Origin: Cronobacter condimenti 1330
Lineage (GTDB): Bacteria; Pseudomonadota; Gammaproteobacteria; Enterobacterales; Enterobacteriaceae
DNA: 64,000 nucleotides
Assembly: GCF_001277255.1 (NCBI RefSeq)
Contig: NZ_CP012264.1
Span: forward strand, 2,976,001-3,040,000
Direction of reading: 5' to 3'
Position numbers and translations under genes: made by a program. Positions 37,598-46,156 of this stretch are shown piece by piece. Under the pieces are notes generated by a model. The model was given only the letters and a program-made list of their open reading frames with translations. It was not told the DNA's origin and ran no database searches. Positions within the stretch are counted from its first letter, which is position 1. Every line of letters begins with the position of its first letter.

Positions 37598-38211
37598 GCC
37601 GCGGCTCCGGCAGTCAGGCTTAACGTACGAAGCTTGCAGGCAAGTGCTCGCAGCGGCTGGTGCGTCGTCATGATGATAGCGCCACCACGCGCCGCCTGCG
37701 CCTCAAGGCGACACGTCAGGGTTTCACTGCCCACGGCATCCAGCGCCGTCAGAGGCTCATCAAGCACCCAGAGCGGCGCGTCGCTAAGCCACAACCGCGC
37801 CAGCGCGACGCGCTGCTGCTGACCTGCCGAAAGCTGGCCGACCGGCACATCTTCTTCCCCGGCAAGCCCGATAGCCGCAAGCGCCGCCCAGCGCGCGTCA
37901 CGGCGGGTGTGCGGGTGATAGAACGCGAGGTTCTCATCGGCAGTCAGCGACGCTTTGATGCCAGGCTGATGCCCAAGCCACAAGAGTTCGCGGTGAAACG
38001 CCTCGCGATGACGCGTGAGTGGTTCGCCGCGCCAGTAAACCTCGCCCTCTTCCGGGCGCGCCAGCCCAACCAGCAGGCGCAGCAGCGACGTTTTCCCGGC
38101 CCCATTCGCCCCGCTGACATGCATGACCTCGCCTGGCGATACGCGAAACGACAGCGCGCTAAACAGCAGACGCTCGTCGCGCAGGCAGGCAAGTTGGCGG
38201 GCTTCTAACAT
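37594..38211 (-). CDS. ccmA: Haem exporter ATP-binding subunit CcmA
   Basis: The 205-residue ABC ATPase of the CcmABCD complex has Walker A GANGAGKTS (about residues 34-42), the signature LSAGQQQRVALARL and Walker B LWVLDEPLTALD. ATG 38211 follows AGGAG by 9 bases; the frame is open 34 codons upstream without similarity. It is the first gene of the ccm operon, which therefore starts between 38212 and yfdC, 197 bases away on the other strand. Confidence 0.95.
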   Translation of the reverse strand: MLEARQLACLRDERLLFSALSFRVSPGEVMHVSGANGAGKTSLLRLLVGLARPEEGEVYWRGEPLTRHREAFHRELLWLGHQPGIKASLTADENLAFYHPHTRRDARWAALAAIGLAGEEDVPVGQLSAGQQQRVALARLWLSDAPLWVLDEPLTALDAVGSETLTCRLEAQAARGGAIIMTTHQPLRALACKLRTLSLTAGAAA

Positions 38212-38408
38212 GGGGCGGCTCCTTTCAGACAAGTCGGGAATAGTAACACAGGGGCATGACGCGGCCACCTCATGCGCCGCGCAGGCGGCGAATCCCTGCG
38301 CAACCGCCCGCAAATTCGCGCGAGGCAGACCGAATTGTCTGCTTTTCTTTGTAACGTCCGCCGACGCGCTACGCTTAACAGAGCCCCCTTTTCTGACAGG
38401 AGCCCCAG

Positions 38409-39359
38409 ATGGACAAGATTGGTGAGGAAAAAATCGACGACGCCGATGAGCTGGAAGTCGAGAGCGAAGAGAAAAAAAGCGGTAAAGAGATTGAGGTGGA
38501 TGAAGAAGCGCTGCCTTCGCGCGCGATGGCCATTCATGAACATATTCGCCAGGATGGCGAAAAAGAGATGGAGCGCGACGCGATGGCGCTGTTCTGGTCG
38601 GCTATCGCCGCCGGGCTGTCGATGGGCGCGTCACTGCTCGCCAAAGGGATTTTTCACGTGCATCTCGAGGGCGTTCCCGGCGGTTTCTTGCTGGAAAACC
38701 TTGGCTACACCTTTGGTTTTATTATCGTCATCATGGCGCGCCAGCAGCTTTTTACCGAGAACACCGTGACGGCCGTATTGCCCGTGATGCACAACCCCAC
38801 CGGCACAAATATGCTGCTGCTGCTGCGTCTCTGGGGCGTGGTGTTGCTGGGTAATATCGTCGGCACCGGCCTTGCCGCGCTGGCATTTGAGTTTATGCCG
38901 ATTTTTGATGAAGCCACGCGCGACGCCTTTGTGACCATTGGTATGGAAGTGATGCATTTCACGCCGGGCGAGATGTTTGCCAACGCGATTATCTCAGGCT
39001 GGATCATCGCAACGATGGTGTGGATGTTCCCGGCCGCAGGTGCTGCGAAGATTGTGGTGATTATTCTGATGACATGGCTTATCGCGCTTGGCAACACGAC
39101 GCACATCGTGGTCGGCACCGTTGAAATTCTCTACCTGGTCTTTAACGGGACGATCCACTGGAGCGAGTTTTTCTGGCCGTTTGCCCTGCCGACGCTTGCG
39201 GGCAATATCATCGGCGGAACGTTTATCTTCGCACTGTTGAGCCATGCGCAGATCCGTAACGACATGGCGGCGCAGAAAAAAGAACAGGCCAACGCGCAGG
39301 CGAAAAGCGAGAAGATAATTACGCAAAAAGAGGAAGAAGCACGACGCGCTGCACGCTAG
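38409..39359 (+). CDS. yfdC: Formate/nitrite transporter family protein YfdC
   Basis: A 316-residue inner membrane protein of the FocA/NirC family. It has a charged cytoplasmic N-terminus (about residues 1-60, Glu/Lys-rich), six membrane helices, the family blocks NMLLLLRLWGVVLLGNIVGT and GNTTHIVVGTVEILY, and a long Gln/Lys/Glu-rich C-terminal tail that may be coiled coil. Substrate is unproven. GACAGGAG precedes the start. It is the last protein gene before argW, as in E. coli. Confidence 0.94.
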   Translation: MDKIGEEKIDDADELEVESEEKKSGKEIEVDEEALPSRAMAIHEHIRQDGEKEMERDAMALFWSAIAAGLSMGASLLAKGIFHVHLEGVPGGFLLENLGYTFGFIIVIMARQQLFTENTVTAVLPVMHNPTGTNMLLLLRLWGVVLLGNIVGTGLAALAFEFMPIFDEATRDAFVTIGMEVMHFTPGEMFANAIISGWIIATMVWMFPAAGAAKIVVIILMTWLIALGNTTHIVVGTVEILYLVFNGTIHWSEFFWPFALPTLAGNIIGGTFIFALLSHAQIRNDMAAQKKEQANAQAKSEKIITQKEEEARRAAR

Positions 39360-39435
39360 ATGTGGCGACGAAGTGAACAAACAGGCAGTTAAGCCCTTAA
39401 CGGCGGTGTAAAAATGAGTATACTTACGCCGCCTC

Positions 39436-39510
39436 GTCCCCTTAGTTAAATGGATATAACGAGCCCCTCCTAAGGGCTAGTTGCAGGTTCGATTCCTGCA
39501 GGGGACGCCA
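39436..39510 (+). tRNA. argW: tRNA-Arg (anticodon CCU)
   Basis: The 75-base gene folds as a standard cloverleaf: acceptor GTCCCCT/AGGGGAC, anticodon stem AGCCC/GGGCT with loop CTCCTAA (anticodon CCT), T-arm TTGCAGGTTCGATTCCTGCAG-type, discriminator G and encoded CCA. It is nearly identical to E. coli argW, a known integration site for IntS-type elements. Confidence 0.97.
39488..39510 (+). other. Probable prophage attachment site (attL core) in the 3' end of argW
   Basis: The integrase gene begins 178 bases after the intact argW 3' end. IntS-type elements recombine within the tRNA T-arm and acceptor region, leaving an intact gene at one end. The matching attR copy is not in this window, so the exact core is inferred. 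Confidence 0.6.
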
Positions 39511-39624
39511 TCTCATAGTTCGCCCGCCTCCGTTAAAGTTCGCAAATCTTACTTAAACCCAGTCCACAAGCCATTCCAGTGTTCGTTCTTGTTCGCATCA
39601 GTTCATTGAAAGCCTCATTTTTTC

Positions 39625-39687
39625 TTGGGTAAATTTTGGGTAAAATAGTTTTACCCATCAAATTTTTACCCAGTGGGGTTTTACCCA
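39625..39687. repeat. Five-copy TTTTACCCA/TGGGTAAA iterons in front of the integrase gene
   Basis: Inverted copies TTGGGTAAA at 39625 and 39636, and direct copies TTTTACCCA at 39649, 39664 and 39679. The last three are exactly 15 bases apart and the array ends directly before the int start codon. They are plausible arm-type or autoregulatory sites for the integrase or an excisionase. Confidence 0.75.
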
Positions 39688-40875
39688 ATGCTTACTATTA
39701 AGCAGATCGACGCAGCCAAACCTAAAGAAAAGCCCTACCGTTTAGCCGATGGGAATGGGCTATATCTTTACGTGCCAGTGAGCGGAAAAAAGGTTTGGCA
39801 GGTCCGTTATCACATTGGCGGGAAAGAAAAAATCCATACTGTCGGCAAATACCCTGAGATCGGCCTGGCAGATGCCAGAAGCATGACTTTCGAACTTAAA
39901 CGCGATCTTGCTCTTGGGGTTAACCCTGCGGTTAAGAAGAAGCAACAGGAGACCAAACCGGATACCTTCGGCTCAATCTTCGAGGAATGGTATAGGCACA
40001 AAAAGCAGGTGTGGTCAGAAGGATATGCCGATGAACTACGCAGAATGTTTGATGCAGACATTTTGCCGTTTCTTGGCGGCATGGCTTTAGAAGAAATAGA
40101 ACCCATGACGCTTTTAGCGGTGCTACGTCGGTTCGAAGATCGTGGTGCAATGGAACGGGCCAATAAGGCACGTCGGCGCTGTGGAGAGGTATTTCGCTAT
40201 GCCGTAGTAACCGGTAGAGCTAAATATAACCCTGCTCCTGATCTGGCAGATGCTATGAAAGGATACAGGAAAAAGAATTTCCCGTTTCTGCCAGCTGATC
40301 AGATACCTGCTTTCAATCAGGCGCTGGCAGGCTATGGTGGGAGCATAGTTTCTCGCACTGCTACTCAGGTGCTTCAATATACGGCAATGCGTACAAAAGA
40401 GTTGCGCTCTATGCTTTGGCAGAACGTCGATTTTGAAAACCGGATTATCTTAATCGATGCGGAAGTGATGAAAAATCGCAAACAACATTTGGTTCCGATG
40501 TCGCAGCAGGTCTACGATCTTTTAAAACATCTTCAACCCATCACTTCGCTTTCGCCATTCGTGTTTGCCGGGCGAAACGATAAGCTCAAACCTATTAGCG
40601 AGAACACCGTATTACAGGTTATCCGCCAGATCGGGTACGAGGGTTTAGCAAGTGGTCATGGCTTTCGGCACCAGTTTAGCACCATCCTTAACGAGCATGG
40701 CTGGCCTCAGGATGCCATAGAACGTCAGCTCGCTCATGCTGATCGCAATAACATTCGCGGTATATATAACCATGCACAATACCTTGATAAACGCCGGGAA
40801 ATGATGCAATGGTGGGCTGATTGGTTAGATGGGTGTCTATTGCAGCAACCACCATTCGCTAATTATAAATTGTAA
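39688..40875 (+). CDS. Tyrosine integrase, P4/IntS type
   Basis: A 395-residue site-specific recombinase: N-terminal DUF4102-type arm-binding domain (about residues 1-90), SAM-like core-binding domain (about 95-190) and catalytic domain with Arg235 (TAMRTKELR), His324-x-x-Arg327 (GHGFRHQFST), His350 (QLAHADRN) and the likely nucleophile Tyr360 (RGIYNHAQY). The C-terminal REMMQWWADWLD is typical of IntS and P4 integrases. ATG 39688 gives MLTIKQIDAAKPKEKPY, the usual N-terminus. It reads away from argW. Confidence 0.96.
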   Translation: MLTIKQIDAAKPKEKPYRLADGNGLYLYVPVSGKKVWQVRYHIGGKEKIHTVGKYPEIGLADARSMTFELKRDLALGVNPAVKKKQQETKPDTFGSIFEEWYRHKKQVWSEGYADELRRMFDADILPFLGGMALEEIEPMTLLAVLRRFEDRGAMERANKARRRCGEVFRYAVVTGRAKYNPAPDLADAMKGYRKKNFPFLPADQIPAFNQALAGYGGSIVSRTATQVLQYTAMRTKELRSMLWQNVDFENRIILIDAEVMKNRKQHLVPMSQQVYDLLKHLQPITSLSPFVFAGRNDKLKPISENTVLQVIRQIGYEGLASGHGFRHQFSTILNEHGWPQDAIERQLAHADRNNIRGIYNHAQYLDKRREMMQWWADWLDGCLLQQPPFANYKL

Positions 40876-41639
40876 TCACTGCCAATATTACCATGAAAAA
40901 ATAATTCTTGAGGGGTTTAAAATGCAATCTACAAAAAATTATTAAACAAATATTTATTTTATAGAGCTAAAAAAAAGTGTTCGTCCTCCCATTTAACCAT
41001 AAATCTTACGGCACTTTAATATGGCAAGCCTGCAAAAACCTTGGAATTATTATTGACTCATCTAAATTTTAAAATACCAACTTTTATCAAATCATGGTAA
41101 AGGATATAACGGAGTGCTTTTTTACGCCTTAATTAACGTCATAACCATACGCTAAAGATAACCGTTATTGGTAGATGTATATGTTATTTACGGCAGAAGC
41201 TGATCCGCTTTCATTTTTACAGCAGTAGGACCTTTAGCACCATATGTAGCTCTGTATAAAGCATCTCAACAACCGCCCCTCGGAAGATCGCATTAGTGTA
41301 TTCTTTCATAGCGAAGTCCTGAATATAAAGCAGCTGATTTTCAATGCTACAAGGACGGCAAATCACGTCGACTGATTATTCTTTAGCAATAGTCATTTGA
41401 TCCGATAAATTAATGGTAATTCAGAATTCCAAACCCCTTGATGTCACACCCATAGAGTAGTTACCATACGACAGATGAGTCTTTTCTAACCAGAACTGTT
41501 CGGCTATAACCCTCATCAGGATCATGCTTTACGATCGTATCTCTATTTGCTTCGTGATCTCACTATCGAGCTCTTTTATTGAACAATCAAAAGATGTGTA
41601 TTATATACATAATTAATTTAAATTATAAGTTAGGCCTTG
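40876..41639. other. AT-rich region with no intact gene
   Basis: About 760 bases between int and the GGDEF gene hold only short, interrupted frames. A short peptide frame MQSTKNY preceded by GAGGGG (start 40922) and a minus-strand remnant (next entry) are the only recognisable signs of former genes. The rest looks like decayed phage or cargo DNA. Confidence 0.6.
41188..41309 (-). pseudogene. Possible cold-shock-protein-like remnant
   Basis: The minus strand from 41265 to 41188 encodes DALYRATYGAKGPTAVKMKA..., where YGAKGPTA recalls the NGAKGPSAANV end of CspA-family proteins. Upstream, in another frame, ATG 41309 with AGGAC ahead of it starts MKEYTNAIFRGAVVEM. A one-base frameshift near 41265 would join them. 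The match is short and may be chance; no cold-shock RNA-binding motifs (GFGFI, VFVH) are visible. Confidence 0.2.
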
Positions 41640-42599
41640 CTATGACATTAATAGCTTTTTATTTTTTTTAATTAGATACATTTTCTCATCTGCATCTCTC
41701 ATAATATCCGCATAATCATGGTGATGCTTCTCATCATACTCCACAACTCCAGCAGAGAAAGTTAAATGATAAGGTTTATTTTGTTTTAAATTATGTTTCA
41801 TAAGCATTTCAGAAAGTTGATTGATAAACTCATTTGCGTGCTTAATTGTTGCATAAGGAAGTAATACTCCGAACTCATCACCACCCAGTCTGGCAACAAT
41901 GCTATTTTCTGGTGAAACATTCTCTAACACTTCTGAAAATGTTAGGAGCGCCTGATTACCTTCAGCATGACCAAACACATCATTAATAGGTTTGAAATCG
42001 TTTAAATCTATTATTGCCACACAAAAAACCTTCTTCCTTTTACGAGATTTTTTGAGCGTTTCCTCCGTAATTAAAGAGAATAAACGGCGATTACTGAGCG
42101 CAGTTAATGAATCCGTAGTTGCCATGTTCATTATGCGAAATTCATCTTCGACAATTCCAGCCAGGTCTCGAAGTAGTTGCATCTCCTCCTCTGAAAAATC
42201 TCTAGGTTTTGTATCAATTATACATATAGAACCTATAATTTCACCATTAGGCACTTTTACAGGATATCCAGCATAAAAACGGATATATGGCGCATCATTT
42301 ACAAGCATGGTATTTTTAAAGCGAGAATCCTTTTGAGCATCATGAACAACCAGTGGCTCTCCATCTTCGACTATATATGTACAAAAAGATTCTTTTCTTG
42401 GTGTAGAACGAACATCAATACCATGATTTGATTTGAACCATTGCCGATCCTTATCCATGAGGGATATAAGAGAAACAGGAATATCAAAGAGCTTGCATGC
42501 TATTCTGGTCAATCTGTCGAATCGTTCTTCTGATTCTGTATCAAGAATACCTAAAGCATATAAAGCAAACAGGCGCGCTTCTTCTTTACTTTTAGACAT
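41640..42599 (-). CDS. GAF-GGDEF diguanylate cyclase (prophage cargo)
   Basis: A 319-residue soluble protein with an N-terminal GAF domain (about residues 22-155; FCTYIVEDGEPLVVHDA) and a C-terminal GGDEF domain (about 160-318). The active site RLGGDEFG is intact at residues 239-243 and the metal/nucleotide-binding IDLNDFKPINDVFGH is at about 197-211, so it should make c-di-GMP. The inhibitory RxxD I-site upstream of GGDEF is absent (ENSI instead), suggesting no product feedback. The gene is AT-rich and has AGGAG 8 bases before ATG 42599. It is the only gene on its strand between int and the MCP apart from late genes, and is probably transcribed independently. Confidence 0.92.
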   Translation of the reverse strand: MSKSKEEARLFALYALGILDTESEERFDRLTRIACKLFDIPVSLISLMDKDRQWFKSNHGIDVRSTPRKESFCTYIVEDGEPLVVHDAQKDSRFKNTMLVNDAPYIRFYAGYPVKVPNGEIIGSICIIDTKPRDFSEEEMQLLRDLAGIVEDEFRIMNMATTDSLTALSNRRLFSLITEETLKKSRKRKKVFCVAIIDLNDFKPINDVFGHAEGNQALLTFSEVLENVSPENSIVARLGGDEFGVLLPYATIKHANEFINQLSEMLMKHNLKQNKPYHLTFSAGVVEYDEKHHHDYADIMRDADEKMYLIKKNKKLLMS

Positions 42600-42938
42600 T
42601 TAACCACTCCTAAAAAATGACAATCTACTCAAAAAAATTCGAAAAAAACCTCACTTACAGGTAGAATGTGTTTTAGAAATTTTACGAACCTCACTATTTA
42701 TGTGCTTTTTATTTAAAATAACATTACATAAAAAATTAATTGCTGATTCAAAATTATATCTACTAAGGAAAGAAACTTCTTGTTATTGTTATTATATAAT
42801 AATAATATTAAGTTAATCGTTCGATTAACGATACAAAAATCATTTATTTCTCTTGAAACAGAAGCCTTGACCTGCTCCCCGATGATTAACACACCGCGAT
42901 GTTAGTAATGTCTTCATAAGCCACATGAGGACATCCCC

Positions 42939-43202
42939 ATGAAGAAGCGTTTTTCCGACGAACAGATCATCAGTATCCTCCGCGAGGCTGAAGCCGGGTT
43001 TTCTGCCCGTGAGCTCTGCCGCAAGCACGCCATTTCCGACGCCACCTTTTATACCTGGCGTAAGAAGTATGGCGGTATGGAGGTGCCCGAAGTTAAGTGC
43101 CTGAAGTCGCTTGAGAAAGAGAACGCCAGACTCAGGAAGCTGCTTGCCGAAGCCATGCTGGATAAGGAGGCACTTCAGGTGGCTCTGGGGCGAAAGTACT
43201 GA
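42939..43202 (+). CDS. IS3-family transposase OrfA
   Basis: An 87-residue helix-turn-helix protein (MKKRFSDEQIISILREAE, HTH_8/IS3-type HTH about residues 5-50) followed by a leucine-zipper-like coiled coil (LEKENARLRKLLAEAMLDKE) that mediates multimerisation. It ends at TGA 43200-43202, where a -1 frameshift at GCGAAAG (43190-43196) can continue into orfB. Confidence 0.95.
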   Translation: MKKRFSDEQIISILREAEAGFSARELCRKHAISDATFYTWRKKYGGMEVPEVKCLKSLEKENARLRKLLAEAMLDKEALQVALGRKY

Positions 43203-44059
43203 CGACAGACCAGAAGCGGAAAGTCGTTGAGTTTATGTGTGATGCGACCGGTCTGTCGCAACGTCGTGCCTGCAGGCTTACAGGTTTGTCCCTGTCGACC
43301 TGCCGCTATGAGGCTCAGCGTCCGGCGGCTGATGCGCATTTATCAGGGCGCATCACTGAGCTGGCACTGGAGCGCAGGCGTTTTGATTACCGGCGCATCT
43401 GGCAGTTGCTGCGCCGTGAAGGCCTTCATGTTAATCACAAGCGCGTGTACCGCCTTTATCATCTGAGCGGGCTGGGCGTAAAACGCAGACGACGTCGTAA
43501 AGGGCTGGCAACAGAACGTCTGCCGCGGCTCCGCCCGACAACGCCGAACCTGACCTGGTCGATGGATTTTGTCATGGACGCGCTCGCCACTGGTCGAAGG
43601 ATCAAGTGCCTGACCTGTGTGGACGACTTCACGAAGGAGTGTCTGACAATTACCATCGCATTCGGAGTCTCAGGCGTTCAGGTCACGCGTGTTCTGGACA
43701 GTATTGCACTGTTTCGGGGTTATCCGGCAACGATAAGAACTGACCAGGGGCCGGAGTTCACCTGCCGCGCGCTGGATCAATGGGTCTTTGAGCATGGTGT
43801 TGAGTTGCGCTTAATCCAGCCAGGCAAGCCAACGCAGAACGGATTTATTGAGAGCTTTAACGGACGATTTCGCGATGAATGTCTGAATGAACACTGGTTC
43901 AGCGATATCGTTCACGCCAGGAAAATCATTAATGACTGGCGGCAGGATTATAACGAGTGTCGTCCACATTCAGCACTGATTGATCAGACGCCATCAGAGT
44001 TTGCAGCACGGTGGCGGAATGGGAAATGTGAAGGTAAACAAACCGACATTACTAACTGA
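43193..44059 (+). CDS. IS3-family transposase OrfB catalytic domain
   Basis: DDE integrase-type catalytic domain, read in the -1 frame relative to orfA. It begins with KVLTTDQKRKVVEFMCDATG after the frameshift; the first in-frame ATG is 43235. The catalytic residues are Asp in WSMDFVMDA, Asp in RTDQGPEF and Glu in FIESFNGRFRDECL, all intact. OrfB is full length, so the element may be active. Confidence 0.95.
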   Translation, partial: KVLTTDQKRKVVEFMCDATGLSQRRACRLTGLSLSTCRYEAQRPAADAHLSGRITELALERRRFDYRRIWQLLRREGLHVNHKRVYRLYHLSGLGVKRRRRRKGLATERLPRLRPTTPNLTWSMDFVMDALATGRRIKCLTCVDDFTKECLTITIAFGVSGVQVTRVLDSIALFRGYPATIRTDQGPEFTCRALDQWVFEHGVELRLIQPGKPTQNGFIESFNGRFRDECLNEHWFSDIVHARKIINDWRQDYNECRPHSALIDQTPSEFAARWRNGKCEGKQTDITN

Positions 44060-44311
44060 TGGTTGTATCTAATACTGGAGGCAGGTCACCAGAGCTCTCC
44101 ACACAGCTTTCATTACGGATATCATCATTAGCACGCTAATCTAACATCTCAAATGTATTCCCATCAAAAAAAACAAGTCTCTGAAATCATTGCTAAAAAA
44201 AAACAAGAAAAGCTATAAATATTATCATACCCAAGCCGATAACTATTCTAGTTGATTTGCTTTAAGAATATCTTGCTAACTCATGAAACATGACAAAAAA
44301 GGATGAGAGAC

Positions 44312-45964
44312 ATGTCAATCACGCAAAGGCTTATACTGACATTTTCATTACTTTCAACTGCTTTGGTAACAATGGTAATCGTAACAATCGTTGTACTTGG
44401 AAATTTTCAGTCACGTTTTGACTATGTACAGGGAAATACAATACCTTCAGTTATTAATATCGGTAAAATGATTAACGATAGCAACATGCTTATTATCTGG
44501 ATGTATCGTCATCAAACAGCGATAGACCCGGCAAGACAAGCTCAAGTTGAAAAAGAGATTGATAATACGATAAACCGTATTAGTACAGAGAACAATTTTT
44601 ACCTGCAATATCAAGTATCAAATGATGAAGACCGTAAGATATCTGAAACAGCAAACCATATCCTTCAAACTATCCGTAAAAGAATTCCTACATTCTTAGA
44701 GGGATCACGAGCACAAAATGATGCGGTCGCTCTTACAGAGCTACGCAATGAAAGTGGAGTTGGTGCTGCTGCACGTCAGCTTATTGCTATCTACCAAAAA
44801 CAGCTCAAGTTAAATGAAAACATCAGCAAAACTCTAAGCAAAGAAAATGATACATCTTATTATGAAACACTTTGGGGACTGAGCATTGCCTCAGCAACCG
44901 TTATTCTGATATTAGGTTTTTTTACTCTTAAAACCATTTTCTCGATTCGTAGCCAACTCAATAACATGCGTCAGACGTTGCAAAACGCCAGTGAACGACT
45001 AGATCTTACGTTGCGTGCAGATGACACGCGTTCAGATGAAATTGGGATGACGGCAAGAGCATATAATGCCTTGGCAGCAAATGTGGCTTCTTCACTTTGT
45101 GCTGTCGAAGCCTCCGCACAATCGGTTAGTTCTGCATCTGGCCAAATATCAGCTGGTAATGAAGATCTATCTTCGCGTACAGAAGAACAGGCAGCATCGC
45201 TGGAACAGACTGCTGCCAGCATGTCAGAATTAAGCGAAACCGTACGCCAGACAGCTGAAAACACCCAGATTGCAAGCCAACTAGCAAATAATGCCCGTAA
45301 AATATCTGATGATAGTCAGTTACGGGTAACTACTATGCTAACTACTATGAGTAATATCCGCGATAGTTCAACAAAAATTACTGACATTATTGCACTTATT
45401 GAAGGTATCGCGTTTCAAACTAATATTTTGGCTCTCAATGCTGCGGTTGAAGCTGCGCGAGCCGGTGAACAAGGTAGAGGTTTTGCAGTGGTGGCTGGCG
45501 AGGTGAGAACTCTGGCACAGCGCTCTTCTTCTTCAGCTCGTGAGATCAAAGAGCTGATCGAGAATTCGATGCAGTATGTAGAGGCAGGATCAATACAGGC
45601 AGAAGGTGTAAGCCAGAACATAGCTAAAATGAACGACGCAGTTCGTCAGGTAGCTGACATTGTACAAGAAATCTCGGTTGCAGCGCACGAACAGGCACAG
45701 GGTATTAACCAAGTTCATATTGCCGTAAACCAGATGGATGACGTAACCCAGCAGAATGCGGCTCTGGTTCAGCAGGCATCGGCGGCTTCTCAGTCGCTGA
45801 TGGAGCAAGCAGCCTCGCTGAACCAACTAGTAGGGATGTTCACTATTGCAAAGAATAGAAGCTTACAAAGTGATGCGAATAATACTGCACCTTCCGTCGA
45901 GGTAGAAAAGACACAGCGCCCAGCATTGTCTTCAGCGTCAGACGATAGTTGGCAGAGCTTCTAG
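44312..45964 (+). CDS. Methyl-accepting chemotaxis protein (prophage cargo)
   Basis: A 550-residue chemoreceptor with TM1 (about residues 7-30), a helical periplasmic ligand domain (about 31-185), TM2 (about 188-208), HAMP, and the full methyl-accepting coiled coil with tip EGIAFQTNILALNAAVEAAR. Unlike the chromosomal receptor at 17.1 kb, it ends in DSWQSF, a WxxF C-terminus of the type that tethers CheR and CheB. ATG 44312 follows AAGGA by 8 bases. The ligand domain differs from that of the 17.1 kb receptor. Codon use is AT-rich, as in neighbouring cargo. Complete MCPs are rare on phages. Confidence 0.92.
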   Translation: MSITQRLILTFSLLSTALVTMVIVTIVVLGNFQSRFDYVQGNTIPSVINIGKMINDSNMLIIWMYRHQTAIDPARQAQVEKEIDNTINRISTENNFYLQYQVSNDEDRKISETANHILQTIRKRIPTFLEGSRAQNDAVALTELRNESGVGAAARQLIAIYQKQLKLNENISKTLSKENDTSYYETLWGLSIASATVILILGFFTLKTIFSIRSQLNNMRQTLQNASERLDLTLRADDTRSDEIGMTARAYNALAANVASSLCAVEASAQSVSSASGQISAGNEDLSSRTEEQAASLEQTAASMSELSETVRQTAENTQIASQLANNARKISDDSQLRVTTMLTTMSNIRDSSTKITDIIALIEGIAFQTNILALNAAVEAARAGEQGRGFAVVAGEVRTLAQRSSSSAREIKELIENSMQYVEAGSIQAEGVSQNIAKMNDAVRQVADIVQEISVAAHEQAQGINQVHIAVNQMDDVTQQNAALVQQASAASQSLMEQAASLNQLVGMFTIAKNRSLQSDANNTAPSVEVEKTQRPALSSASDDSWQSF

Positions 45965-45978
45965 CTTGTAAATCTCAC

Positions 45979-46017
45979 GCAGCGGTGCTATCAAGAGTTT
46001 TACACCGCTGCATTTTA
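45979..46017 (+). terminator. Hairpin terminator after the prophage MCP gene
   Basis: GCAGCGGTG (45979-45987) pairs with CACCGCTGC (46003-46011) across a 15-base loop, followed by ATTTTA. It begins 15 bases after the stop codon. Confidence 0.7.
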
Positions 46018-46156
46018 AGATATGAACTCGGCTTCAACTATAATTAACTCCCTTGAGTCAGCTCTAGGACAAAAAGTATTGTAATTACTGACATGCATTT
46101 AACTGACTTGAGTTTATTGCATCATATATGTTTTACAATCCTCTATCCTGATCTAT

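Larger units (their letters stand above)
42868..44088 (+). mobile_element. IS3-family insertion sequence (IS407-group-like)
   Basis: About 1.22 kb. The left end TGACCTGCTCCCC (42868) and the inverted right end TGACCTGCCTCCA (ending 44088) form imperfect terminal repeats. Inside are orfA and orfB in the -1 relation typical of IS3 elements. I see no target-site duplication: flanks are GCCT on the left and CCAG on the right. Confidence 0.9.

Noticed and set aside
39625..39687. CRISPR-like array before the integrase
   Set aside because: Repeats are nine bases long with both orientations and 2-6 base spacers; they fit protein-binding iterons, not a CRISPR.
42860..44095. Target-site duplication of the IS3-family element
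   Set aside because: Three- and four-base flanks at either end do not match in any reasonable placement of the ends.
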